From the NCBI GenBank assembly GCA_011503125.2, contig WWBZ02000040.1, positions 2,356,001 through 2,420,000 of the forward strand: a stretch of DNA of 64,000 bases, given 5' to 3'. Positions 35,660 to 46,111 of this stretch are shown one piece after another. The first letter of the stretch is position 1; every line of letters starts with the position of its first letter. Made by a program: the position numbers and the translations under genes. The notes beneath the pieces are model-generated. The model did no database searches and was not told the DNA's origin. It saw only the letters and a list, made by a program, of their open reading frames with translations. This stretch comes from Botryosphaeria dothidea (taxonomy: Eukaryota; Ascomycota; Dothideomycetes; Botryosphaeriales; Botryosphaeriaceae).

Positions 35660-38200
35660 ATGAACACAGACTACGACTACTTGCGAGAAGGCCTAGCACA
35701 GACCCAGCGAGCCCAAGCGAAGTCGGCTGCTCTGGCGCAGCCCCTCACAGACACTCTCGCCTGTCCCTACTGCGACTGTGAGCTGTTTGACCACGATGAC
35801 GCATTGTGGAACCATGTCCGCTCAAGCCATGCCCAGCAGATCCAGGGCTCCGGTGTGAAGGAAGGCACTTCCTTTTTTAGGAAATTACTAAAAGACGAGG
35901 CTCTGCATAAAGCGTGAGTCCGCCCCGATCGCGCATCCCGACTCTGTCTCTCCCTCCATCCACCCATCCTGACTCGAGCCATGATAGCAAGCAAATTATC
36001 ACTTCTCGTCACCAACAGCGCCTGTCGAAGCACTCGCGCCGCCAGGATGCTTCCAGATCACAGACGCCGGACTTGAACCGGCTCTCACTTCAGAGTAAGA
36101 CCGCACTCAGTTTTTTGACTGCTCACCTCCCTTCCCTGGATGAACACTGCGTCTGACATTCCTGCATCAGAATCGTCTAATCCATCCTATCTTCGCCAGG
36201 ATGTAAAGTCAAGTAAGGCTCGCGGCTTGGAGGCCGCAGTGGAGCCGCAGATCGCAGACGTGGAAATGTACGAAGAGCGATCGTGTCTGCCGTTTCATCT
36301 CTCTGCCAGTCCTGGAAAGGGCCAAGATACGGCTGAGCCACGTGGACAGCAGCCTGCAGCGCTGCCACTTCACCTTCAAGAATCTCTTAGCAAAACTCAT
36401 CGGGCTCACTCTTCTGCCTCTCCCACGTCAGTAACGCCTGCGGGTAGCCCGGTGCCTCCCTCGGTGCCAGGCCGACCGGGCGTCTTACCGCCGCCAGCAA
36501 ATGAGGACTGGCCCGACCTGGTCCTTCAACCAGACTCCCGGCCCATCTCCCAAGAGCAGCTTGCTGCAGAAGTTAAATCTATTTATGCCGGCCTCACGAT
36601 GGTGGAATCAAAATGCATCCACGTCGATAAGGCCCAGGCAGCAGCTGAGCGAGATCCCGTGTCCGGTCAGCAGCCAAGGCTAGCCCCAGACCACTGGCAA
36701 GCTCTCATTGCATTACATAGGACTTTGCTTCACGAACATCACGATTTCTTTTTGGCGTCGCAACACCCATCAGCAAGCCCTGCATTACGTCGACTTGCGG
36801 CTAAGTACTCCATGCCTGCTCGAATGTGGAAGCATGGCATTCATTCTTTCCTGGAGCTCCTTCGTCATCGTTTACCCGAGTCTCTGGAGTACATGCTTAC
36901 TTTCATTTACCTGGCCTACCAAATGATGGCGCTTCTGTACGAAACAGTCCCCGCTTTTGAGGATACTTGGATCGAATGTCTCGGAGATCTAGGCCGATAC
37001 CGAATGGCTATTGAAGACGAGGATCTCCGGGATCGGGAAACATGGGCGGGAGTTGCCCGCTTTTGGTACAGCAAAGCTGCAGATAAGAGCCCTGCTATTG
37101 GTCGTCTTTACCATCACCTGGCGATTCTTGCGAGGCCCAACGCCCTTCAGCAGCTTTACTTTTATTGTCGATCCCTGACATGCGTGCAGCCATTCATGAG
37201 CGCACGCGAGTCTATTCTCACACTTTTCGATCCCATTCTCGGCCGCTCACATACGTCTTATTCCCATTCGTTACCCGTCGAAACCAGCTTCATACGTGCA
37301 CACGGATTACTTTTCGAAAAAGATCATGGATTCCAACAAAAATTTGACCTCAGCCTGACCGAGTTCATTGGACAACTGGACAACAGCATTGGACGCGTTA
37401 CCTCGAAGTGGAAGGAGCAAGGAGCGTATATGGCCATTGCAAACATTGCCAGCCTGTTTGACTACGGCAGCGAGGACAACTTCTTGCGGCTTGCTTTTGC
37501 AACGCAATACCAAAACATTATACGTGACCAAATTGAAAGAAATGACGACCCTGATGGACAAAATCACACGACTCTGCCACCAACACAACCCGCAGCCGAC
37601 GACCTGAGGCTCGACCTCCAGACCGCCACCACATTTCCTTTCGCCTGTCGCCTCACTTTCGATACGTTGCATGTTGTCCTTCGGCGCTTTGGAGATAAGA
37701 ACGTCCTGACTCATTTTCATATCCTGCTCGCATTCCTGACTCAACTTTCAACGCTTCAATATGATACGTCCTACATTTTCAAATACGTCCAATGGGAGGA
37801 ATTTGCCTTCTTTCTCAACACTCTGGCAAAGTCGGAGAAAATAACTCCAGCGATCGAGTCACCTCGTTTCCTTCGGGAAGGGGATGAGGATTTCCGACCA
37901 TTGCCAGAAGACTATCTCATTAGGGGTCAATTATGGGCTCACTCGTATTATCCGGCAACATGGTTTGGCGGTGTAGTGGATGAGGAGGAGCGGATGTTGG
38001 AATTGGCTTCGACCATAAGATCAAGAACCGAGAGGATCCTGTGGCTTGGGATTCGTCTCGCTTCGGTAAGTTCCTGTTTCAACTGGTCAAACACGTTGGG
38101 GCTAATTTTCTAGCAGAGAAACCTTGATTTGAAGTACGACAGTTCTAGCCGCAGTTGGAGCACCAATCGCTCCGGTGACGCGATGGATGTGGATGAATGA
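35660..38200 (+). CDS. C2H2 zinc finger plus Est1/SMG-type helical domain protein
   Basis: Likely RNA- or DNA-associated protein of the Est1/SMG5-7 superfamily (telomerase or mRNA-decay adaptors). Exons 35660-35913, 35988-36094, 36171-38065 and 38114 or 38117-38200 give 779-780 aa. Residues 35-57 form a C2H2 finger (Cys35, Cys38, His52, His57). A Ser/Pro-rich linker follows. From about residue 270, the block HWQALIALHRTLLHEHHDFFLAS and the repeat-like segment RLYHHLAILARPNALQQLYFYCRSLT correspond to the TPR/14-3-3-like helices and the 'Est1 DNA/RNA-binding' domain, where a small resident Cys-Arg-Ser-Leu box follows the TPRs. In fungi this superfamily has several divergent paralogues, so orthology to Est1 itself is not claimed. 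The final intron has tandem NAGNAG acceptors. The C-terminus ends DAMDVDE. Confidence 0.84.
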
Positions 38201-38810
38201 AATGATTCACCTTAATGCTGGCCTGGCCCGTCTTGACAGGTCTGTCGTTGAATCGAGCACGCCGCACAGCGTGTGCTGCCATGTCTGTGAGCAGTGCAGG
38301 CATGCACTTAATTATGGCTTATGGCCAATTGCATAGCCTAAAGGCGGGATATCAGTCTCGGCTGAGCCTGACCTGCTTGAAGCAGTGTAACAAGCAGCAT
38401 GCAAACATCTCCACCGAGAGATGCCGCATTGCGATTGCACATTAGGGAAACAAACTGGGAACGGCGTGCATAATCGTGCATGTTCAAAGCCTCGCCGTCC
38501 CGCGAAATCGTAGATGAGAACAAATATTAAAGAACAAGTATGTGGTACTTCACAACCGTGGCCATTTCCTGCCAATCGCAGCGGCCAACCCTAGTGTCGT
38601 CTGGAGAGCGCAAGCCAGTGAAGTCGCCGACTGCCATTTCCGGCAGTATAAGTTCCATCTCAGACGCCACAGTATCCCCACGCAAGTCTCACGATCCTGG
38701 CGGGGCTGGCTGCTGTGGGCGCTTCCTTTTGTCTCGACCCTTGCCCAAAAGATCCAGAATTTCTGCAGGCACCGCCCCTTGTGGGTTGAGCGGGCCGAGC
38801 CCCGTAAAGA
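38201..38810. other. Intergenic after the Est1-type gene
   Basis: 610 bases with only short frames. It presumably contains the 3' untranslated region of the Est1-type gene and the upstream region of the doubtful gene at 38811. No repeat or RNA gene is recognised. Confidence 0.5.
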
Positions 38811-39127
38811 ATGCTTGAACGTGACACCAAACCAAGAAAAGGAAAGACCCGGTCGTTGATCATCCACAGGGATGAAACCTTCGAGGTGGATGAAACCTTC
38901 GAGGTGGATGAAACCTTCGAGGTGGACGAAGAAGAGGGACAATCTGACATCTCGCAAACCTTATTTCCGAGAGTTCGCCCACTCGAGATTCTGGTAAGCA
39001 AGGCATCAGTCTCTCCAACAACGCCGCCCTGTTTACCTCTCTTTTCTCATTTCAGAGGGGAATTTCGATCGCTTGCGCCAAGCCGGCCGCCCTTTCTTGT
39101 CGTCTTCTCAACTTTACACAAGGTTAA
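38811..39127 (+). CDS. Doubtful small spliced gene with DETFEV repeats
   Basis: ATG at 38811. Exon 1 to 38993 encodes a basic start (MLERDTKPRKGKTRS), then three perfect DETFEV hexapeptides and an acidic DEEEG. A good donor (CTG followed by GTAAGC) and a pyrimidine-rich acceptor (CTCATTTCAG) define a 62-nt intron, 38994-39055. Exon 2 runs to a TAA at 39125-39127, total 84 aa. The repeat period (18 bp, a multiple of three) and the quality of the intron favour a real transcript, but the protein has no family and its second exon is unremarkable. It could instead be a spliced noncoding leader for the small membrane-protein frame at 39337. Low confidence. Confidence 0.25.
38871..38924. repeat. 18-bp tandem repeat, three perfect copies
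   Basis: Unit GATGAAACCTTCGAGGTG occurs three times without mismatch and then degenerates (GACGAAGAAG). On the plus strand it reads DETFEV repeats inside the doubtful small gene. Confidence 0.95.
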
Positions 39128-39336
39128 AAGGTTGTCCCGAAGGGTTTTTCTGTCTCTGCACGCCTGACGTTGCCACGTCACAGGGATTTTGGAGACGACC
39201 TTGTTTGCTTTGCGGGGCTGAGAGTTTCTTCTTCATTAACGTGGTCGCTACTGCCGAAAACACTGACAACCTCACTGCTCGCCTCTGTTGAAATTCCATT
39301 CGTACACGCTCGATTGATTTTGCTCCCCGGAACACG

Positions 39337-39501
39337 ATGCCGCCGCCGCCACCACCCCCAGACTCGCTGCCGATCGATCTTCAGCGTCGGGAGATGGATG
39401 AGGTGACTAAATTCATGCTCATTAATATCTCAGCCGCACTGCTGGCGGTGCTGATAATTCTCGTGGTTATCATTCTCATCATGCGCTGTCGGAGACGATG
39501 A
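39337..39501 (+). CDS. Possible 54-aa single-pass membrane protein
   Basis: ATG at 39337, TGA at 39499-39501. It starts with Met and seven prolines, then an amphipathic charged stretch (DLQRREMDEVTKF), a 22-residue hydrophobic span (INISAALLAVLIILVVIILI) and a short basic tail (MRCRRR). This is the classic layout of a small membrane protein with a basic cytosolic end. No family is recognised, and a hydrophobic frame of this size can arise by chance. A splice donor-like GTGAGT about 40 bases downstream could belong to its 3' untranslated region. It was too short for ordinary gene calling. Confidence 0.38.
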   Translation: MPPPPPPPDSLPIDLQRREMDEVTKFMLINISAALLAVLIILVVIILIMRCRRR

Positions 39502-42003
39502 TATGGAGGACTTTCTTATGGGTGGACTTGATGAAGAGCGTGAGTTTTATTCTTCATGCTGCTTGTAATCGTAACTTACTAGGGCATTCGACAATTCAGT
39601 TGTCCGGAAGTCGACCTTTTTTTTCACTGCTGAAGCAGGCTCACCGGCTCACCGGATTTCGTGTTCAGGGATGCGAATGGACCTGTCAATAAGTGGACAG
39701 CACGGCACAAAATCACGGCAATTCCCTGATCACGAAGAATTGCTTCTGCATACGCGAGGAAACCCTGGATATTACAATTCCAGGGACTTGTATCACCAAA
39801 TACGCATTCGCCAAACGTTTAAGGCATATGCATGCATCGGCGTTACACTGGCCACTGTCTGTGTGCGTATGCCGTGCTTACATATCCCTACAGTTTCATC
39901 AGGCTTATCATTTTGCGAGCACGCCATGAAAGGATTCAATTACTTAGCCATCTCACTATTCCAAGGAAATTTCCGCGTCATATGTTACCAGGCCATGCGA
40001 GGAGTGCGGCCACACCTTCCGTAAACCTCTCCCTCGCCGTAATCCGTGCTGCAAAATTGCAAATTTCTGTTCCTCAATTGTACCTCTTCAGATACCCTCT
40101 TTTCGAAAGGTATCATATACTCGAATTTATATCTATTGTGGGCAGGCTTGGTTGGCACTCAAAGTACTTGGCGAAGTCTTGTACGGTGGGAGAGCCAGAC
40201 GGCTCGACATGGCTTTTTGAGACAGAAAGGAAAGGCAAAACAACATACATGGAGATAAGAAGCAATGAACAAGTGATAAAATTCCGTTGAGACCCAAAGA
40301 TGATTTGGAAATTCCCTCTCCTCTGGAATTATTTCTTGGGGTTGCGCAAGGGGTCTGGGGTTGAGCACATACACAGACAACATTCCCAACGGGCACCATG
40401 ATACTTTAATCAAGCCATCCATAAAGTTACTACCATTTACATGACCCTCCCTCCATCCACTTCCGTCAAGCCAGCACCGAACAATGCCAGAGCTGGAACA
40501 ATGCACAGAGTTTCAATTAATCCTTATACAAGGCCTTGTTTTCCTCAACGCCATGCTATTCATTACTTTGAGCATGGGCTCTGTGTATGAAACAAACGTA
40601 CCGCATCTCTACTTCACCGTCCCATTCATCCAAATCATCTTCTGTTGCTTCCTGATTGCCCATTTCGAAGTAACATGCTGGCGCATTCAGCAATCTGGTC
40701 AGTCAAGATACTTGTAGCTCTTATCATCGAGGTGAGATATTTAACACTATGCACAGATATTTTGGAGGAGCAGGAGCAAGAACTAGAGCGAGAGCGAGAG
40801 TGAGACACAGATCAACTCCAAGGCCAAGCATCTATGAAAGAGATCATCTTGAACTATGGTACCTTGAAGCAGCCCTCATACTCTTTGAGTGCTTGAAGCA
40901 TCTGTCTCTTGATCAAGTGTCATGCAAGGGAAGGAAAACTGGTGTTGCCAAGCCCTAATTTTCTACCATTTCTGCCTTTTTCAAGAGATCCCTGGCATCA
41001 TGGATGCAAAGTATGTAAATATGCGGGTTGAGCAACCTGAACTGTGGTCTTACAGGATCCACGCGATTTCCGAACTTGGAAAAACTTCCCCCAAGCAGCT
41101 TTGCGTACATATAGAGGGATATCGCAGCCGGCGGTTATCGCCAAATGTGATTTTCCCGTAGAAGGTCAGGTGAATGTACGTGTTAAGGGGAGTGGAAGCA
41201 TTCGTCCGGATGGGTTTATTCTTGTAAATCTAATATACCTGTATCCGGACGAATTCTTCTACTCCCTACGAGGTTATATTTTCTAGAGCCCGTCACCGCC
41301 AACCATCGCTGCAATACCCCCCTGTACTGCGTTAAATACTGGGATATTCCACAGCCGCTGGACTATTTTCAAAGTCATCTGTCTCTCTTTTGATACTCCC
41401 ACTGCCTCCGCTTAAGTTCTCAGTCAAGGTGGCCTTACATGTCCTGTTCTTCCCATTTCCAAACTATTCTCATATCGGGCTTGACCATATTAATCTTAGT
41501 CTACTTTATAGCCTTACTTGTGGCAATAATTCGTGAAATGGTAACTCAAGATTCATGTATTACCTCAAAGGTATATTGACTATTTGTTGCAAGTACGTTA
41601 TTTCTGGGTCTTGCATTGATTTTCCACACACGCTTCCGCGAAGAAAGTGGTACGTTCATTTCATTAATGCGCACTAAACTTCCTTTTCTTCCGAGCGGTA
41701 TGGCAATACGCACCGTCTCAAGGTATTTTTGAAGTATTTTTGAGGAACATTGAAGCAAAATCAAGCCACGGACAACCCATTACCCTCCTGCCAAGCCAAG
41801 GAAGGGGTTCGCCCTATTCCTCCCACTCTGGTTCTTCACCGGACTTCAACGCAAGGGAACCGCCCAGCACGATAACCACATCAACGCCAAGCAACCCTGT
41901 CTTGACAACCGACCACCAGATCCCGCTCAATATACAACCCTCCCGAAATGCCCGTCCCCTCGACTCTCGTTCAATTGTTCCTTTGCGTAACAGCCGACAA
42001 ACC
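39502..42003. other. A+T-richer intergenic tract
   Basis: Visibly richer in A+T than the flanking genes, with only short frames and one palindromic repeat at 41188-41266. It could be old, decayed repeat sequence, but I see no recognisable transposon protein. A Ser/Pro/Thr-rich open frame runs from about 41740 into the gene at 42004 but lacks an ATG. Confidence 0.5.
41188..41266. repeat. Palindromic MITE-like repeat, copy A
   Basis: 79 bp with inverted ends. The left arm GGGAGTGGAAGCATTCGTCC continues into GGAT, and the right arm is its reverse complement with two mismatches over 24 bases. The same arm occurs at about 42.8 kb and 58.8 kb. The spacer is A+T-rich and noncoding. Confidence 0.85.
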
Positions 42004-42582
42004 ATGCCGCGCCCCGAAGCCCGCCGCCTCCGCACCGCCTTCCTCCTCGCCATCGCCACGTCGGTGTGCCTCGTCATCACCAGCGCGATGATCATCCTCA
42101 GCGTCGCGCCCCTGCTGCCCACGCCCGACGGGAGCGCCAACCTGCGCCTGGGCCTCATCCTCGCGCTGGCGTGCTCGGCGACGCTGTCGTCCGCGCTGCT
42201 CGCCGCGACCGAGGTCGTCAACTACCGCAACCACACGCGCAACTTCCTGTGTGTTCCGAACAGCGGTAAGAACGACGCTCGAGGAAATGTTCATGGAAAT
42301 GCCTGATGGTTTTTTTTTTTTTGTGTGCAAGATGCCCATCTCGTCCGTCCGGGATCGAGCAGCTCGGATGCCGCGACGCCGTCGGTCGCGCATTCGAGGT
42401 CTTCGGACACTATTAGGGTGACTTTTTCCACTACGGGGTCGGAGCCCAGGGTCAAGTCGGGCGGATCTGCGGAAGTGAAGGGGCGGGGTACGGAGAAGTC
42501 TTCTGAGGCGGCTACCCAGACGGAGAGACCAGGTGAGCTCGATCAGTCTTTGGTGGCAATTAGAAAGCTGATAGACCTGTAG
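42004..42582 (+). CDS. Small two-span membrane protein, hypothetical
   Basis: Exon 1 is 42004-42265 and exon 2 is 42332-42582, total 170 aa; the 66-nt intron contains a long T run before its acceptor. Start MPRPEARRLRTAF, then two predicted spans (FLLAIATSVCLVITSAMIIL and LRLGLILALACSATLSSALL), with a basic NYRNHTRNFL loop after them. The C-terminal half is a Ser/Thr/Glu-rich tail (SSSDAATPSVAHSRSSDTIR), likely cytosolic and disordered. The frame is open upstream to 41740 and encodes Ser/Pro/Thr-rich sequence, so an upstream exon might add to the N-terminus; 42004 is the first in-frame ATG. No family is recognised, though two-span proteins with disordered tails of this kind are common in Pezizomycotina. 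Confidence 0.55.
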
Positions 42583-43177
42583 GAACAATCTGATTGGATT
42601 TTCAGTTAGCAAGGATGAAGCGGAAAATGGTAAGATGGGAAGGTCGTATCTTTCGGGTTGCGGGCGAAATTTATCAAACTTGTACGGCGTGCTTTGAATC
42701 GAGCGGTACAGCGCTTCTCAAGTTAGGCTTATGCAGGCTGGTGTCGCAAACATCTTCTTTACGACGGATTAGTATTATAGTATCCTTGCTATGGGGAGTG
42801 GACGCATCCACCCGGACGAGAGTGTGATTAGTTTTATAAGACACTTACGCGTGGATGAATACTTCCACTCCCCCCGCGATAGCTCTTGCGCTGCCCGGGC
42901 CGCATAAGCCAAACTCGAGAAGCATTGTAACGTCGGAGCGGGTCTTTATTCTTTCCTATTCTTTATCTTGCTTTCAGCAGTCCAAACACGGCAAGTAGCA
43001 TTCCCTTTCGAATCAAAGTGTCAGCTCTTCATGTGCACTTGTCTCACTGAAACTTTCTGTGAACGGAAACATCATAAGCATTACTGCAATGCTCAGACAC
43101 TGTCTTCACTTTTTAGGTCACATAAGGTCATCGAGACTCAAGCGATTTCACTTTCCCTTCCCAATCCCCCTCCCCCT
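42583..43177. other. Intergenic carrying MITE-like element B
   Basis: 595 bases between the small membrane-protein gene and the alpha-galactosidase 3' end, of which 222 are the inverted-repeat element. The rest shows nothing recognisable. Confidence 0.6.
42708..42929. mobile_element. MITE-like element B with long inverted ends and nested palindrome
   Basis: The outer ends are inverted: the left reads CAGCGCTTCTCAAGTTAGGC and goes on TTATGCAGG; the reverse complement of the right reads CAATGCTTCTCGAGTTTGGC and goes on TTATGCGG. Both are flanked by TA, the usual target of Tc1/mariner elements. Nested inside, at 42794-42872, is the same roughly 78-bp palindrome as copies A and C. There is no coding capacity, so it would be non-autonomous. 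Its outer ends do not match the pogo-type transposon at 47.8 kb. Confidence 0.75.
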
Positions 43178-44974
43178 TCACGCCTTCTTCACTTCCAACA
43201 CTGCCAACCCCACCACATCCGGCGCTGGATCGGGCCCCGGCGCCCCGACTACGACGACATTCGCATCGCCCGGCACGAACCCATCAACCTCGACGTCCAG
43301 CCTGCCCGTCTCGAACCAGTCTCCGCCGCTGATGGGCAGCGCCCAGCGCTTCGCCGCGCCACCGTTGACGCTCAGGGTCAGGTTGCGCGTGTTGGTACCG
43401 GTCGACCAGGCCGATTGCAGGGCGACGTCGTAGTTGATGTAGTCGATGCCCAGCAGGAGTTTTTGCGCCGGCGCCGAGATGTTGCTGAAGGTGAGAGAGG
43501 CGCCGATGTAGAGGTTGATCGCTTTGGAGCCGACGGGCTGGCACTCGTTGGTGCCGCACGCGCTGATGGAGGCGCCGCCGCTGACGGTGGCGGATGTGAC
43601 GGGGGCGTAGGAGGCCTCGACGGTGGTGGCGTTCGAGGGCGTGAGGGAGGAGAGGACGAGGAGCTTGGCTTCGTGGCCGGCGAGGTCGAGCGTGAGCGAG
43701 TTGTCGGCCGCGCCGAGGTCCTGTGCGGCCCAGACGTCGCGGACGGCGCCGGCGCCGGCGAGGCCGACGGTGGAGAGGTCGAGGGTGATGGTTCGGGACT
43801 CGTTGCGCCAGTTGGGCACGGCGACGACGAGGCGCGAGTCGGACAGGTTGCCGGCCCAGATGTCGTACTCCTCCTCGGTGTAGCGGCGGATGAGGCGGGC
43901 CTGCTCACCCCGGGGGTCCTGGTTGATGGCGAGGGCCTCGGCGTTGAGCATGATGTCGAGCGAGGCCTGAGGCGTGCGGGTGGTGGACATCGGGGCGCCG
44001 ATGGTGAGCGGGGATTTGTTGATGGCCCACATGGTGAAGTGGAAGCGCTCTTCTTCCAAGCTGAGGGCGTTGAGGCCGATGATGAGCATGTCCATGTCCG
44101 GGTATTTGCCCACGCCCGTGTGCTTCCAGTAGGGCACGACCTCGTTCGTGATGCGCCAGATGGACGACCAGCTGTTGTAGATGTCGTTGGAGATGCGCCA
44201 GCTGTTGCCGTAGCGCGGAGCCCATTCTCCTAGGTCTTCTCCGACTCCCCACTGGCAGATCTGGTAGAGAATGGGTCTGTCCTGCTTGTCGAGTTCCTGG
44301 GACATCTTGGCGAAGCGGACGGATGGATCAGGCTCGTAGGGATCGTAGACGACGAAGCCCTCGGTCACGTTGGCCCAGCAGTTGTCGTACTTCAGGGCAT
44401 CCCCACCCCATTCGGCGAATGTCTGTGCATCTGATTCCTCGTAGCCCAAAGACGCCACCAGGAAGATGTGCTCTGAGTCGGTAGTACATTGCCATTTTCC
44501 CGCTCCCGAATACAGTCCAAATTGCAGGCCCAGATCATGGATGAATTCACCTAGGGCAGGAAATCCCGAGGGGAATAAGGTGGAGTTCCAGGTAATCTTG
44601 CCATCGGCGGTCCTGTTGGACGACGGCCATCCACAGTCGGTGGTGACGATGTTGTATCCCTTTTTGGCAAAGCCAAGGTCCACGAGGCCTTGTGCATTTT
44701 CCTTGATGATCTAGAGGAAGGGGGGCAGGTTAGAATTCGCGAAGACCTTCCGTACTTGTTCGGTGAGATGCATGGAAGAAATTTTGGATGTTCTAGACCA
44801 CAAAGTTTCAAGAAAGGAAAATAAAATACGCACAGTCTCATTGGGGCTACAAGAGTAGGCATTGTAGCTGTTCCAACCCAATTGGGGGGCCGTGGTTCGC
44901 ACGACAGCCGTCGCAGGGTGGAGCAGCAGCGCGGCGGTGGCTAGAGCTCGCAACGACATCTGTTTCGTAGGCAT
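43178..44974 (-). CDS. Secreted GH27 alpha-galactosidase
   Basis: Hydrolyses terminal alpha-1,6-galactose from galactomannan and raffinose-type sugars outside the cell. Exons 44974-44834 and 44710-43178, 557 aa. A signal peptide is clear (MPTKQMSLRALATAALLLHPATA). The mature protein begins near LGWNSYNAYSCSPNET. Catalytic sites: nucleophile Asp in ALKYDNCW and acid/base Asp in RISNDIYNSW. Other blocks are VTTDCGWPSSNR, FGLYSGAGKWQC, and MDMLIIGLNALSLEEERFHFTMWA. After a beta-sandwich C-domain there is an extra domain of about 135 residues (YIGASLTFSNIS to GLAVLEV) resembling a CBM35-type carbohydrate-binding module common on fungal GH27. It has many N-glycosylation sequons. The start at 44974 was preferred because the frame upstream has no ATG. 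It is divergent from the carboxylesterase. Confidence 0.95.
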
Positions 44975-46111
44975 GACAAAGAATGCTCCCAGAACAAAGC
45001 TCGATCCAGGCAAGCAATAAGCCTGTCACCTTATATACATCTATGCCAGACATTGGTGGGGCTGCACCGCATTCTCCGTGCCATCATGTAGCGCGGTTCA
45101 CCAAGCCCACTGCGGGAGGGGTCCGGTGGGAGAGGGCGGGTATGGCTGGAGCCGCAGGGCGCGATCACGCCGGTGTGGGCTGGTCGGGCGAAGTGAGCAC
45201 GAGAAACGAGAACTACTGTACGAGGCCCGGTGGTGATCGTCTCCCGCACGCCGGGCCATGCGGGGAGATTGCGGGGAGGCACGACCGAGCCAGCAATTTC
45301 AGCCGAGTACGATCGCACCTTCCCCAACGAGCAATGCCGTCACGCTGCATCTCCGGTGATGCGTGGTCATCTGGAATCTTGAAATCAAGGCACAATCAAT
45401 CTGGAGGCATGAGGTATCAGATGAGCCCAACGCCTGTTTCGACCGAGCATGGGGCCCCGGAGCTGCTCCGCCGTTGAGCTCCTCGGAAACGAGCCGATCG
45501 ATGTTTCAACCACGTGTAGGCGTTGGGGGAAAGATTTGAGGTTGCAGGTGAAAGGCCCAGGCCCGGGGCCGTACCTGCTTTTAAGCATGAGCGCTTGACG
45601 CCACGTGAGATGCAAGCCATCAATGCCTTCCCGGCGCAAACATGAACCGACCTCGTTCACCGACTCAGCGCCTTCAAAGTCACCAGCTCGCTTCCACACG
45701 GCCAAGCCGGTACCTGCATGTCTATTTCTCACCGAAACTATCACCAACGATTCATGGAGCCGAGAGCCACCGCCATTACCACGGAGCACATAACTGCTTC
45801 GAGCCCAGTTGAACCCTTCTCGCGCCCAACCCGTGCATCCGTTACCAGACCGCTTCCACTTGAAGAAGCATGAAGCGAGCATGTACGGCTTCGTTGTTAT
45901 CAGCCCCGAACGACCGCTGACACCATAGCCTAAAGATTGCGCCCTGGTCCCGGCATCCCGTCATAGGCGGAAAAACACGATGGAAATCTACCCCGCAAAA
46001 ACCATTGATGTGTAGATCTCCCGAGCAGTGGCTCTGTCTGCAAGACATAAAGTTATCCAGAGCTACGGGTAAGCATCAGGGACAGGAAGAGAAGCGTCTT
46101 CGCCGCACACC
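44975..46111. promoter_or_regulatory. Divergent promoter, alpha-galactosidase/carboxylesterase
   Basis: 1.14 kb between two secreted-hydrolase start codons. Two closely spaced GCGGGG boxes lie at 45260-45265 and 45271-45276, matching the SYGGRG consensus for the carbon-catabolite repressor CreA, which usually acts through paired sites. Short frames here lack motifs. Function of the boxes is inferred. Confidence 0.45.

Noticed and set aside
41740..42003. N-terminal extension of the two-span membrane protein
   Set aside because: Open frame but the initiating codon would be TTG; no ATG or clear acceptor defines an exon start.
39502..42003. Possible heavily mutated (RIP) transposon graveyard
   Set aside because: A+T enrichment is moderate and I could find no transposase or reverse-transcriptase remnant by eye; dinucleotide statistics would be needed.
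42968..44233. 421-codon plus-strand frame
   Set aside because: It lies antisense to the alpha-galactosidase and is Gly/Val/Asp/Arg-rich, the usual shadow of a GC-rich coding strand; no motif.
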